From contig VXAZ01002130.1 of the NCBI GenBank assembly GCA_013399875.1, positions 3,371 through 67,370 of the forward strand: a stretch of 64,000 nt of DNA, in the 5' to 3' direction. Positions 22,101 through 33,600 of the stretch are shown in pieces. The notes beneath the pieces are model-generated. The model saw only the letters and a list, made by a program, of their open reading frames with translations, was not told the DNA's origin and made no database searches. The position numbers were made by a program, and so were the translations under genes. Each line of letters opens with the position of its first letter. Within the stretch, counting starts at the first letter, position 1. Source of the stretch: Gymnorhina tibicen (taxonomy: Eukaryota > Chordata > Aves > Passeriformes > Artamidae).

Positions 22101-24615
22101 TTGATATAAAATTAACATGATTATGCTGGAGATAGGGTGGTTCCCCCTTCCTTCATGCAGCTCCAGGTAGGAACTGGCTGTGCCCTAACTCTACCCCAGA
22201 GAAAAGATGCGTCCGTCTTGTTCCTCCGGATTGCAGCTGCCTGATTAGAGCTGAAGCAACTCCCAGCTCAGTCCTGTCATTAAATCACTCAGGCAGCTGG
22301 AGATGAGAGGATACCAAGGGTTAAGTCACTCCAGTTCCTTGCCCTTGATGTGGACAGACTTGCTGCAGGTCAGCACGTAGGTCAGCAGTCACAGGTGGCA
22401 ACTCATCCCGCCACAGGATTTTCTGCTGAGCCATCCTGAGGGACATTTCTTGACTTGTTCTATCCCTCAGCTGCTCTGTGTCCCAGCCCTTCCCTCTCTG
22501 CAGAGCCTGAGAGGTGAAAAGAGCTGACTAAGCCCTTCCCAACCCGCAGGAACGGGCCCAGGTCGATCGCCAGCTCTGTGATACCTCGGTCATCGTCAAG
22601 ATGGACAACAACCGAGACCTGGACATGGAGAGCATCATCAAGAACGTCGAGTGCTGGTACCAGGAGATCGCCCAGAAGAGCAAAGAAGAAGTTGATGCTT
22701 TCTACCAGACCAGGGTGAGTAAGAGGCCACCAGGGTCTGTGCCTGGCAATGTCATAGGCCAAAAGTGACAACATTCCTGTTTCTTGGTTCCAGTGTCAGG
22801 AGCTGCAGGATAAGAGAGGGAAATACTGCGATGACCTGCAGAGCAACAAGTGTGAGATTTCAGAGCTGACCCGGATGATCCAGAAGCTGCAGTGTGAGCT
22901 GGAGAGCGTCAAGAAGCAGGTAGGAGATGTTTCCAGAGATGTAGGACAGCTCAGACACAGGGCAGGGTGAGGCACTGATCTTTAGGAGACTAAAGATCTG
23001 CTCTAGGCCTGGTTGGAAAGTGAAAAGTGGGTGGAGAGGGATGGGATGCTGGTGGGTTTTCCCTGTTTGCAATTGGAAGACTGGATTTATCCAAACCCAG
23101 AGTGCCCAAGAACTAGGATAAGAAGCCTTGCGGATGCCTGCACTATTGTCCTCCCCAACAGGTGTCCTGCCTGCAAACCTCTATTTGTGACGTTGAGCAG
23201 CGTGGCGATTGTGCCCTCAAAGATGCCCGGGAGAAGCATGTTGAGCTGCAGAACGCTCTGCAGAAGGCCAAGGACGAGCTGGCCTGCATGCTGCGGGACT
23301 ACCAGGAGCTGCTCAACGTCAAGCTGGCCCTGGACATCGAGATTGCCACCTACAAGACTCTGCTGGAGGGTGAAGAGAGCAGGTGGGTGACACTTTTCCC
23401 TCCTGTGTATCTGAGGCCATGGCAGTTCCTGCTCCCAAGTGAATTCTACAGCTCCAGGATCTCCCCAGGCTCACAGAACCTGGACCTGGAGAGATGCCTG
23501 GAGGCCGTGCAGGCCACACAGGTGCCAGAAAAACAGTTCCTCTCCTAGGGGTAGTGAGGCATGTCACAACGAGGGACTAAGTGGGCTGGATAGTGGCTGG
23601 AGGTTGTGAGTAACGCGTGTTTCTCTTTTCTCCCCACAGGATATGTGTGGGGAACCCCGTGAGCGTGTGTAAGTAACTGCACATTTTCAGCCATGGAGAT
23701 TTCTTGTTTTAGGAAAGGTGCCTCTGGGAGCAGCATTATCTGTCTGCCCCAGGTCCCTCTGCCTCCCTTTTCCAGTTCTGGAAAGTTTAGCCCCAGAAAT
23801 CTCAAATACCTCTGAATTTAAAAAAAAAATCAGCTTTTGGGGTGAGGCGAGAAGGTCAAATTCAAGATCCTTTTCTGCTCTTGGAGGCAACAGGGAAATG
23901 TCCCGGTGATCATGGGCTATGTATTGAACCTGGGAGGGAACATGGGAAAGGGGAGGCTCCATGCGGGGATGTGTTGGGACACGGGGCAGGAGTTGGAAGG
24001 AGCAGGGGCTCAGACACGTCGGACAAACCTGGAGGGAACCAGGATCGGTTGGTTCTGTCACTCGCGGAACAACCTGGATCTTGAAAGCCTCCCGGTCTCC
24101 CTCCCTGACCGCTGCTTCCCGCGGGCTCTGTTGCAGCGGTGGTCAGCAGCGGCTACAACGTGCCCGAGGAGTGCGGGGCGCTGGCGGCCGGCGGGGCCCC
24201 GTGCGGGTACGGCTCGCTGGGCCGGCGGGCCGGGAGGCACGGCTCCCAGAGCGGCGGCTTCAGCTCCCGCAGCGCCGGCCTGCACCCCAAGCGAGTGCTC
24301 AGCGCCGTGGCCAAGCAGTGCATCCCGGAGGTGTTCTGCCAGGCCGGGCCGGCCAGCTGCAAGGCCGGCGGGTTCAGCTCCCGCAGCGGCGGGTACCCGG
24401 CCCGCACCGCGGGCAGCGCCGGCGGCGGGGCCCTGAGCGCCCGGGTGGGGCCGTGCCCGGCCGCGGGGGTGCTCGGCTTCGGCAACCAGGGCTGCGTCAT
24501 CCGGCAGCTGGCGGGGCCCCCCGTCGTCGTGTCCGGCGGCCCCGAGGTCGTGGGGTGCAACAACGGCGTGGTGGGGAATTTCGGGGTGGTCAGAGACCCG
24601 TGCGTGGTCCCGTAG
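19155..24615 (+). CDS. Type II cytoskeletal keratin, cysteine-rich, cochleal-like (617 aa)
   Basis: Intermediate-filament protein that should form obligate heterodimers with a type I keratin in epithelial cytoplasm. Coding exons are 19155-19616, 20590-20804, 21178-21238, 21867-21962, 22550-22714, 22794-22919, 23162-23382, 23640-23668 and 24137-24615, all with consistent phase and GT/AG ends (1854 nt). The start is the first ATG after the TATA box, in GCCACCATGA context. The head (1-136) is short and Cys-rich. The rod starts with [18 protein letters not shown] (137-154) and ends with [15 protein letters not shown] near residue 449, about 313 residues, the usual length. The tail (450-617) is Gly/Ser/Cys-rich with two GGFSSRS repeats. 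Ten Cys lie in exon 1, including one in the helix-start motif, as in hard keratins, so disulphide bonding is likely. Exon 8 is 29 nt. The exon 3 donor, AAG|GTTTGA, is weak. Introns 1, 2, 3, 4 and 8 exceed 300 bp and show no recognisable repeat. Chicken cochleal or KRT75-like keratin is the nearest description; orthology is not proven. Confidence 0.95.
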
Positions 24616-25406
24616 GGCTGCGGAGCGCCCGCACCGCGGCTCAGCCGCGCCGGCCCCGCGCCAGAGGATGCGGGGCGATTCCCCCTGCCCGTCAGTAGCA
24701 ACGTTTGCCACCAAACCCATCCCCACATTTATTAACCCCGGATTTATCTCCCCCGAGTTGTGTTTTCAGAGTTCCCAAGCCTAAAAGACCCCTCTAGAAA
24801 CTTCTCCTGCAGGTGCTCAGCACAGCGTGATTTCTGAGTTCATACTTCAGGTTTTTACAGCTTTAAGGGTTTGCTTGTGCGCTGTTTCCCCCTGTCTTTT
24901 CCCATAACGAGCAGATTAATTAACAATATTCCCCCCTCCAAGACCCCTCTTTTTTCTTCCAGCTCCTCCCAAAGCATTTCAGAAAAGAGAGTGAGGATTT
25001 AACTGTTTAACTTTCCCAAGAGATGCTGCAAAGAGCAGACTCCCTTTATTTTTATCCTATCTATTTTTAGTCCAAGAAAACTCTGAGCTGCAAATTTATG
25101 CTTAAATCTGAAACAAGGCAATTTTCAAAGCACCTGCTGGTTACTCCGTAGCCATCAGCTTTTTTTTTTGTGTGTGGAATTTGCTTATGGATGAACACGT
25201 AGTTCTCTGGTTTGCTTCTGCATGTTGGGGTGGCTGGTTCAAGGCGTGCTGATTTTTAGAAGAGATCACCCCCTTTCCTTTTTCATCCCTCCAAAATGAC
25301 AAGGGAAGCTACTGGTGTATAAATTGTCCACGCTGACACCTTGTACAGCGTGAGTGGAGCTGTTCCCGTTGACTGCTCAAACTTCCCAGCTTCTCACTGT
25401 GTCCTC

Positions 25407-25412
25407 AATAAA
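25407..25412 (+). terminator. Polyadenylation signal AATAAA of cysteine-rich keratin 1
   Basis: AATAAA in the context CCTCAATAAACTGC, 797 bp after the stop codon, followed by a T-rich stretch. The same context (CTTCAATAAACTCC) ends the second cysteine-rich gene. Confidence 0.75.
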
Positions 25413-28400
25413 CTGCTTTGAAAGGACATCCTTTGTCTCTCAATTTTTCCGTAGATGGTGTTTAAAGAAACTACAAAATAGGTGAAAAAATACTCTGGGG
25501 AGAAGTAAAGAGACATTTGGATTCTCTGTAGGCAGCTTGGGACATGGTGGGGCTCAGGTGCCACTGGGGTTTGCTCTGGTTATTTATCTCCTCAGATATC
25601 GCGTAAGTTATTTTATAGACCAGTTAACAATTGACGTCAAACATTTCCAGAAACCTCCAAAATAACCCTGAGCACCACACGGTGGTGTTTTCCAGCCTGT
25701 TGCAACCTCCAAACAATGTATTTGTTTGATCCTTCCACGTCAGACCAGTAGAATGAAGATGAATTCAGCACTGCCCTTCTGGGCTCACAGGTCTGGTGAT
25801 CAGGGCTGTGGGACCAGAAGCGTTTCGGACATAACAACTTTGCTTCAGTGGCTTTGGGGATGACAAAGTGTTATTTGAACCGTATGACTTAAAAGGCAGT
25901 GAGATCTCTTGGCCATAATGGGGTGGGGTTGACTTTGCCCCAGTTTTGGAGTCTCCCATGTTGAGCTCAGCATGGTTGCTTGGGGTTTATTTCACGGAAA
26001 AAAACGACATTTCCACGGGGTGATTCATCTGGCTAAACACAGGTGCCTAATTTAGCAAGAAATGCATCGAGCTCGAGGCCGTCTGCACCGCTGGGATCCG
26101 TCCCGGCTCTGGAGGCAGCCCCGGGCAGGGGGATTAACCCAAACGTGGGCGTCCCATGCCAGGCGCCTGCAAGTTCCCAGGAATCCCCCCCGCCTCTCCC
26201 CGCCGGACTTGCAGACGTTATTATCACAGGGAATTTCTTCCTGTCTCCAGCCCAGGAAGAATTACAGGTCACGCAGCGCCAGTAATCTCCCCACTCTCAC
26301 AGGGCAAAATTCTAATTGCGACCTGAAAAAAAAGGGACAATTAAAAGGTGACGCGGGGAAGATCAGCTCCTCTGGGGATGTCATTTCCATGCTGAGAGTG
26401 GAAAATGCTTCGTCCAGCTCTGACCAGCTGCGTGTCAGACCCTGGTTGGGGGAGGTGGACGCTTGTCCTCCACCTGTGCCCTGTCTCCAACGGGGAATCC
26501 CAGTTCAGCAGTTTCATTTTGAACTGGCTCCAAGTGGGTGGGACGGAGCCCACCTCGGCGGGGAATTCTGCCTCTGAGCTTGCTTCAGTCACCACTCGCA
26601 AATGGAATTTGGAAATAGGAGTCCCTCACATCAGGCAGCTCCCATTAATTGTGTGAACATCGTGGGTTCCCCGTGTGGTGTCTGGATGTCACGGGGCCTT
26701 GGCCAAGTGTCCAGGAAACACTGCAGCTCCAAATTTGGATCTTGTGTCTGTGAGGAGGCCTGGCCATCCCTTCACAATCCATACCTGAAATGATTTGGCT
26801 TGGCTTTGTGCCGAGGCCACTTTCTGTTGGGTTTTGCTAAAAAGAGAGTTTCTGGAGGAAGAGGAGGGGGAGGAAGCCCTGCTTTGGGGCCGGGGTTTGG
26901 TCCTCACCTGGTTGACCTGATCCATTGCTCTTCCTCCCTCTCTGCCTTTGTGGCCTGGAAAACCAGGGTGGTTTGCACGGCATTCCCAGCTCAGAGGGGC
27001 GGGAGCCTGGCGAGTCCCAGGATTTCCAGAGCTTTCCCCCCCGACCATTAAAGTCGGACACCGAGGCAGCCCCAGACTAAGAGAGGACTCGAGCCTGGGC
27101 TGTCCCTGGGGGGCCTTGGGCTGAGCTCAGACAGGAGCCCAAAATATTCCGAGCATTACCTAGGGTGACTCTTCCCATTCCCGACTGAGGAAGCGGGAGG
27201 TGACTGCCTAATTTCAGAGGAATAATTAACTTTTGGTGGCCTGAGCAATAGAGAGAAGAAAGGGAGATGATCCTGCCTCACCCAAAACAAGGGCAGCTCC
27301 TTTCCTCCTCCTCCTCCTGGAGCCAACACCCAAATATTCTGAGCTATAATATTAGCAAACCAAAGAGGGAAATGAAGGCTGCATTTATTTTTCTCTCTCT
27401 GGTTACAGCTCTTAAGAATTTTATCACAGGAGCAAAGGAAAAAGGTTCATCCCAAATGGTTTTCAAACCATTCATTAAAGCTGCAAAACAAGCTCAAAAT
27501 CCTCTTCTGGCAAGGCATCGCTACTTGTCTTCCCAATATTAATTTTGTGTTTTAATCTTGGGCATTGTTTCGACTTTACTATTTTTATTTTCTTTTTAAT
27601 CTCAAGGAGTGTTTTGACTCTTTTTTCCGTTTCCAGTAGCAGCAAGTTAAAGCACTCATTATAAGTTTGGGAAGTGGATTTTCTGTCAATTAAAAATAAC
27701 CAGAGAAAACATTTTGATATTGGAGCAATGTCTCCATGAAGTTCTTTTAGAAAAAAAAAATTAGAAATACCATTCCAGGAATTTTATTCTATTAAATGTC
27801 TTGGGTTTGGTTGACTAATTGAATAAAATTAACTACATTCCAATCAAACCCAGGACACCAAACCAAAGCCTACCATGGTCAAGGAGGTGAAGAAGAGAAT
27901 GGGAAGAAGCAAAGCCATCCCGGCTGAGTGCATGGTCCAGGTCCCCTCCGTCATCCAGGGGACACATGGACCACCCAGAGGGTTCCCCCTCCAAAAACCA
28001 AATGTGTGCTGCCAGAAGAGCAGCACGAGGAGAGGGGAGACTGCTCCTGCACCAGGAACCTCCCGCAGACACCTCCCCAGCCTTCCTGAACAGCCCCTTC
28101 CAGTTCAACCCTCCTGAGCAGGCTGGGACAATTCCGCTGTGAATTCATCTTTAAAATAGGAGAGATTTATGGCACTGACCCCCCCAGCCTGAGCTTAATT
28201 TATGGACTGGGAAGGCGAGGGCGGGGCCTGGCACAGGTTGCCAAGAAAAGCTGTGGCTGCCCCATCCCTGGAAGGTCCAAGGCCAGGTTGGACGGGGCTT
28301 GGAGCAACCTGGAATGGAATGGGCTTTACGATCCTTCAACAGGATTCTTCTTCTCCTACATCATCCCTCTGGACTGAATGCACCAAGACCGGGATGTAGG

Positions 28401-29277
28401 AAGAGGAGGAAGAGGTGGGACTCTGACAGGAACAGAGAGAAAGTAATTTCCCAGAAAATCCTCTCCCAGAAAATCCTCTCCCAGAGTCCTGGCCGCAGCG
28501 TGTCCCTGCTGCACAAGGCAGGAACAGCAGCGCAGCCGCAGCCACAGGGGGAAGAACACCCATCCCAGTAAATATTTGGGCTGGTAATTAACGCCCGCAG
28601 AATTTGTGGAACAAGGAAGTGCTCTCTGAGCCAAGGCTGTCATTTAAGCTTTTCCACTTGCTCATTATCCCCCATGTGTGAGAGTTACCCAAATGTTTTT
28701 TTATGTCAAAAGCTGACACCAGCCACCACAAGCCAAACGAAACCGGGCAGGCTCAAGAGACATTTCTTCCATCCAGCCTGGATAAGGAATCCAAGATAAG
28801 GAATATTTTCTTAAGTCTGCCACTAGACAGGCTCTTTCCCTGGTCTCTCTGCCCCTTCCTTCTCTTCTGACCTGGAATAAGATAAAGATGCTGAACCTCT
28901 GCACTTTAGAATTGAGTGAGGAGTTTTTGAAGCCTTTTAGCTCAGGAGCAGCAGAAAAGGGAAAACCAAACTCATCCAGCCTTTGAATCAACAGCAACAG
29001 CAAAAGTACTGGAACAAGAACCCTCTTCGGCCTCTGTGGAGAGGGTGGTGGTGGAGCCTGTCAGGAGGAGGCGAGAGGGACACGAGGGGAGGACATTTGT
29101 GCCTTAGGCTTGGCTTTAATGATCTCAGAATCCAGGGAGTGCAGAGATTTGGGGTTCTGGCAGCAGAGGAGTTGGAGGATGAATCCTGGTAATGGTGATC
29201 CCAGTTGCTCTCAGTATGCAAACAATGAAACAGCCGGAGCACGAGAAGAGATCTGGGGATGAATCACCTGGGACTGT
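25413..29277. other. Intergenic region after cysteine-rich keratin 1
   Basis: No gene was recognised. It contains one sense CR1 fragment (28222-28340) and a short (CTC)n run near 27302. A Gly-coding patch near 26850 was considered and rejected as a keratin head. The rest shows nothing I can name. Confidence 0.65.
28222..28340 (+). mobile_element. CR1 LINE 3' fragment with internal deletion
   Basis: GGGCCTGGCACAGGTTGCCA, GCTGTGGCTGCCCCATCCC and TTGGACGGGGCTTGGAGCAA follow CR1 order. The part that normally reads GTGTCCCTGCCCATGGCAGG is missing before GGGCTTTACGATCCTT. Confidence 0.85.
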
Positions 29278-29534
29278 GAGAGAGATAAAGAAATCTCCAG
29301 AGCAAATCTGCCTCCTTTGCTGACAAAGCAGGAGTGGGATTTTTGCTTTACTCCATGGTGGATTCCTTACGGAGTCAAACTGTAAGTCTGAGAGTTCCCA
29401 GTCACACCAGAATGATTTGGTTTGGAAAATCCCACTTTAAACCAAATCACCTTGTGCCATTTCGGCTTTTGATTTCAGGTGTTAACAAAAAGGTTTAAAT
29501 GTCTCAGGATTTCCTGGAGGACAGAAGGTGACTG

Positions 29535-29682
29535 ATGAGTCCCCATCCCTGGAGGTGTCCAAGGAATGACTGGACATGGCATTCAGAGCTCTGGTCTGGG
29601 TGACGAGGTGGGGATCAGTCACAGGTCGGACTCGATGATCCTGGAAGGCTTTTCCAGCCTCAGTGATTCCAGGATTCTGTGC
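29535..29682 (+). mobile_element. CR1 LINE 3' fragment
   Basis: GGAGGTGTCCAAGGAATGAC, GGCATTCAGAGCTCTGGTCT, CGGACTCGATGATCCTGGAA and the CCTCAGTGATTCCAGGATTC end match a CR1 subfamily distinct from most others here. Confidence 0.85.
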
Positions 29683-30586
29683 AGCGGATGCAGATTTATG
29701 GGATCTTTTACCCAGGGAATGATCATCAGGGATGATCTGGGGTTCTTTGTTTTCGGCTGTCCAATTTCCAGTCTGTTTCCAGCTCCTGGGAAGTCCAGTG
29801 GTTTTATTTGCCCTTTGTGGCCCCAGATGAGATGGCCCAGCTCTTCTGCTGAGACCCTGCTGTCTCTTCATCACCGAGCGCCCCGGGCACTGCAGCCACC
29901 GCTGCTGCCGCTGGTCCCAGCACACAAAGGTGCAGCCAAGGGGGGCACTCGGAGCTGCACCGGTGGGAAATCCAAGGTTGGATTTTCAGCCCTGCAGCCC
30001 CAGGAAGGTGGGAACAAACGAGATCCAAAGAACCTGCAACAGAGCAGACTGTGGCTAAAGACAGGTAAGAAATTAGTCCCTAATTAGTTCCTCCTGCCAA
30101 CGCTCATTCCTTGCAGTCAGACAGCTCCACAATCCACGCTTTATTCCAAAGCAAGTTGTTCCCTGTGATGTGGTCAGTGTTACTAACGGGAGGGAGGGGG
30201 AAGGGTTTGGTCAGAGATCTGAGTTGCGAAGGGCTGGATCAGGGCAGGACAAAGACATTCCAGGCCTGTGGTCCCGGCTTAGCGTGTGGTGGAGGATTTT
30301 CCACCTCCGTGGATAAAACGAAGTGGGATCATGCAGGGTTTTTATCTCCTCTGCTCAACACAACTTCCTTTTAAGATGGTTTTAGTGGAAAAAAAATTTT
30401 TTTTGGATGCTTCAGCCCTGGAACATGGGGAACATTGGACCTATTTCTTTGGTGGCCAAACCAAACATCTGGGTAAATTCTGATCTAAATTTCAGTTGTT
30501 CAAGGTTTCTCTTCTACAACCATGAAACCTTCTCAGGAGATTTGCACTTCCCAAAGCACAGATGAGCAGGTTTATCTCTGTAAAAG

Positions 30587-30647
30587 CTGGGCTTGGTGAT
30601 CCTTTTGAGTCCCTTCCAACCGAGAATATTCTGTGATTCTGTGATTG
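30587..30647 (+). mobile_element. Short CR1 3'-end fragment
   Basis: GGCTTGGTGATCCTTTTGAG, CCCTTCCAACCGAGAATATT and two CTGTGATT octamers. Only the extreme 3' end is present. Confidence 0.75.
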
Positions 30648-32648
30648 TTCCTCTCCACTTTTTCCAGGTCTGTGTCACTGAGGTGGCTCAAGGAAGCTCC
30701 CAGCCACAGACAACACCCTCCACAAATCTGCTCAGAAGAAAAGAAGGGAACCCGAGCCCCAAGCAGCCATGCAAAGCAGCCAGGTGTGAACCAGAGTCAC
30801 TGGTCCTGCAGCGGCCCTGGGAGCTGCACGGTGCCGCAGCAGCGCCGCGGGGCAGGGTGGGCTGGGGGAGGCAGGAGCTGGGATCGCTGGGATGCGTTTG
30901 AAGAGCAGCGATCCCTCCCTTTCTGTCCGAAGCGAAATGCAGGTTGGGTTTGCTTTTTCCCTTGAAACAGCCTTGAGCCCAGCACAGCCTGGGCTGGTGG
31001 TGGCAGAGCTGGGCTGCGTTACCCACCGGGGGTTCCGGGCTGGTTCCGTGTGGGAGCAGAAATGCCACCGGTGTTCTGCAGGGCAGAGGTGCGGAATCCT
31101 CCGTCTCCACCCAGAGCTCGCTGGCCCTGGTCCAGCCCAGCAGGGGGAATGTTTCATTTCCAGGATTAAAGGAGGCTTTGGTGTTTTCCTCTGTGGTGAA
31201 TCAGCCCAGTCGGGGCTGTAGCTGCAGGGTGGAGACTCCCATTAGATAATTAGTTCTGCATTTCCCCGAAAGTGATGCAAATGAGGGGGATTCACTCCGG
31301 GACGGCAGCTTTTCTACAACCTTTAGGCACGAGGTTTGTGATGCCTCCATTGCTGTGAAAATGGACAATTTTTGGGATACAGGCCCTGTCGGAAATCCCA
31401 GAGCACAGCCCAGAGCAGGCTTCAAGGCTTTGAACCATAAAGGAAGGAGGAATCAGCTGCTGAATATTATTGCACAGGAGCAGCTTCCAGCTCTGGAGGA
31501 GCCCCGATGTTGACCTGGGATAAGGAATTAAACAGGACCTCTGCCAGCTGCCTTGAAATGGGCTATTTTGTACAACAAAAATTAAATTGGCAGTTACTAT
31601 GTGAATAAAGTAAGGGGAAAGAAGGGAAAGGATAAAAACCTTTCAGATTTTAAGGTTCCTGTTCAGTTTCGGGGTCAAAGAATGAGGATTCAGGGTAAAG
31701 GAGTGGACACTCTGCATCCAAGACCTCTGGATTCGGAGTGGGGGCCGACAGCCTGCCCGGCAGAGCTCTGCGTGTGGCAGTGGTGGGGGTTTGGGTGGGA
31801 AGGAGGTGCTAAACCCCGCGGGGGGACAGGTAATTATGCCAAACCCAGTAGCAATCTCCGAAGCAACTGGTCCCCTTTATCATGAACTCTTGGAGTGACT
31901 TGAAAGGAGTTGCTCAAAGGGGCAGTGACGTTTTGGGGACAGCCCGGGGCGTTCGTCAGCCCTTAATGAAATGAGGCTGAGGAAGCCACAGCTGTCGTGC
32001 TCAGTAATTAAAGGGAAAGTCAAGCCTCCCGTCTGTGCTTTGGGAGCAGCCTGGCTGCAGACGGGATCGGGAAGGCTGAGCTGAGCAGTGACAGCATTGC
32101 AAAAACGCCCAGGAGGAAAAAAAAACCATGAAATGATCTCCAGGTGAAGCCAAGGAGGAGCTTGGAATACCAGGGGTGCAATTATTGGGATGCCTTGAAC
32201 ACCAAGCTGGCTTTGGATGATTGAGATTTCCACATGCAAACCATTCTGCATGGGGAGCAAGAGACGCAGGTGCTTCACACTTCCTGGGATCGCACGCAGC
32301 GCCCAGCAGATGGATTTCCCCGTGGGATATTAAGGGAGAAAATTCAACCACATAATAACAAGAACAAAGGGAATAACAAGGCCAAACATCGATGTGTGTT
32401 TGTTGCTCTGAGAAATCACGCTGGAGTTCCCCCAGTGAGTGTCCCCAGTGTGTCTGTCCGGCTGAGCCGAGGGGGAAGAGGGAGCCTGAATCACTTGGGA
32501 TCACCCCGGTGCTGAGCTGGAAATGAAAACGTGAATTTCTACCGTCCCACTCAGCAGAGTTTGCTCAGAAAAGTGTACGTTTACCTGACACGTTTTCTTT
32601 GATCCTTTAACAGAGCGTGGCCAGAGAGTCCTGTTGGTAGGAAATAGA

Positions 32649-33190
32649 GATTCATGGAATGGGTTGGGTTGGAAGGAACCTGAAAGCTCATCCAGTGCCC
32701 CCCCTGCCATAAGCAGGGACACCTCCCGCTGTCCCAGGCTGCTCCAGGCCCTGTCCAGCCTGGCCTTGGGCACGGCCAGGGATCCAGGGGCAGCCACAGC
32801 TGCTCTGGGCACCCTGTGCCAGGGCCTCCCCACCCTCATGGGGAAGAATTTCTTCCTGATACCTAATCTACTTTCTTTCAGTGGGAAGCCATTTCCCCTT
32901 GTCCTGGCACTCCAGGCCCTCAGAAATCGTCTCTCTCCATGTTTCTTGTTGTTTCCTTCAGGCCCTGCAAGGCCACAATTAGGTCACCCCAGAGCCTTCT
33001 CTTCTCCAGGCTGAACAATCCCAGTTCTCCCGGCCTTTCCTCACAGCAGCTGCTCCATCCCTTTAATCATCTCCATGGCCTCCCCTGGACTCGCCCCAGC
33101 AGCTCCAGGCCCTGCCTGTGCAGGACCCCAGGGCTGGGGCAGCTCTGCAGGTGGGGTCTCACCTGAGCGGGGCACAGGGGCAGAACCCCC
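32649..33190 (-). mobile_element. CR1 LINE fragment, antisense
   Basis: About 540 bp in CR1 antisense order: GATTCATGGAATGGGTTGGG, CAGCCACAGCTGCTCTGGGC, GGGAAGAATTTCTTCCTGAT, CTTCTCTTCTCCAGGCTGAA and TCACCTGAGCGGGGCACAGG. It is one of the longest copies in the window. Confidence 0.92.
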
Positions 33191-33215
33191 CCCTGCCTGA
33201 TGCCCACACTGGGGC

Positions 33216-33600
33216 AGACTGGGATGGGGCTTGGAGTGACCTGGCCTGGTGGAAGGGAGACCTTGGAGCCCCTTCCTGGGGCTAAAGGGGCTCCGGGAGA
33301 GCTGGAGAGGGACTGGGGACAAGGGATGGAGGGACAGGACACAGGGAATGGCTTCCCACTGCCAGGGGGCAGGGATGGGTGGGATGTTGGGAACAAATTA
33401 CTCCCTGTGAGGGGGGTGAGGCCCTGGGATGGATTTCCCAGGGGGTGGCCCACCCCTGGCAGTGTCCAAGGCCAGGCTGGATGGGGTTTGGAGCACCCTG
33501 GGACAGTGGGAGGTGTCCCTGCCCATGGCAGGGGGCAGAACGAGATGAGCTTTAAGGTCCCTTCCAGCCCAAACCATCCCGTGGTTCTGTGATTCCATGA
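33216..33600 (+). mobile_element. CR1 LINE 3' fragment(s), opposite to the preceding copy
   Basis: A short sense piece (GGATGGGGCTTGGAGTGACC, 33216-33255) is followed by a longer sense copy (GAGAGGGACTGGGGACAAGG through CCAAACCATCCCGTGGTTC). The two point away from the antisense copy ending at 33190, giving an inverted pair. Confidence 0.9.

Larger units (their letters stand above)
29278..32269 (+). pseudogene. Ancient type II keratin relic (exons 5 and 7 recognisable; exons 1 and 6 probable)
   Basis: Fragments occur in correct order and orientation. At 29278-29328 a stretch ending AAATCTGCCTCCTTTGCTGA resembles the 3' end of keratin exon 1 (helix start, ASFIDK). At 31336-31436 an acceptor-like TTTAG leads into codons for VCDASIAVKMDN, the exon 5 signature (compare [16 protein letters not shown]). 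It then skips to a piece like the exon end (GCCCAGAGCAGG...GCTTTG), an internal loss of roughly 60 nt. At 31487-31540 CTCTGGAGGAG followed by TTGACCTG may be exon 6. At 32050-32269 about 220 nt align along exon 7. They include CAAGGAGGAGCTTGG, then TTGAACACCAAGCTGGCTTT (LNTKLAL) with a frameshift straight after, and a close at GAGACGCAG|GTGC where exon 7 ends. Exons 2-4, 8 and 9 were not found. Two CR1 copies lie inside. Non-coding. Confidence 0.75.

Noticed and set aside
26800..27051. Gly-rich reading frame with a GGRGGGGSPALGPGFGP stretch, possible keratin head relic
   Set aside because: No LYNLGGSK or helix-start motif follows, and no donor or other exon was found at the expected distances.
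31745..31835. Gly-coding patch near the keratin relic, possible tail exon
   Set aside because: It lies between the relic's exons 5/6 and exon 7, the wrong order for a tail, and has no supporting motif.
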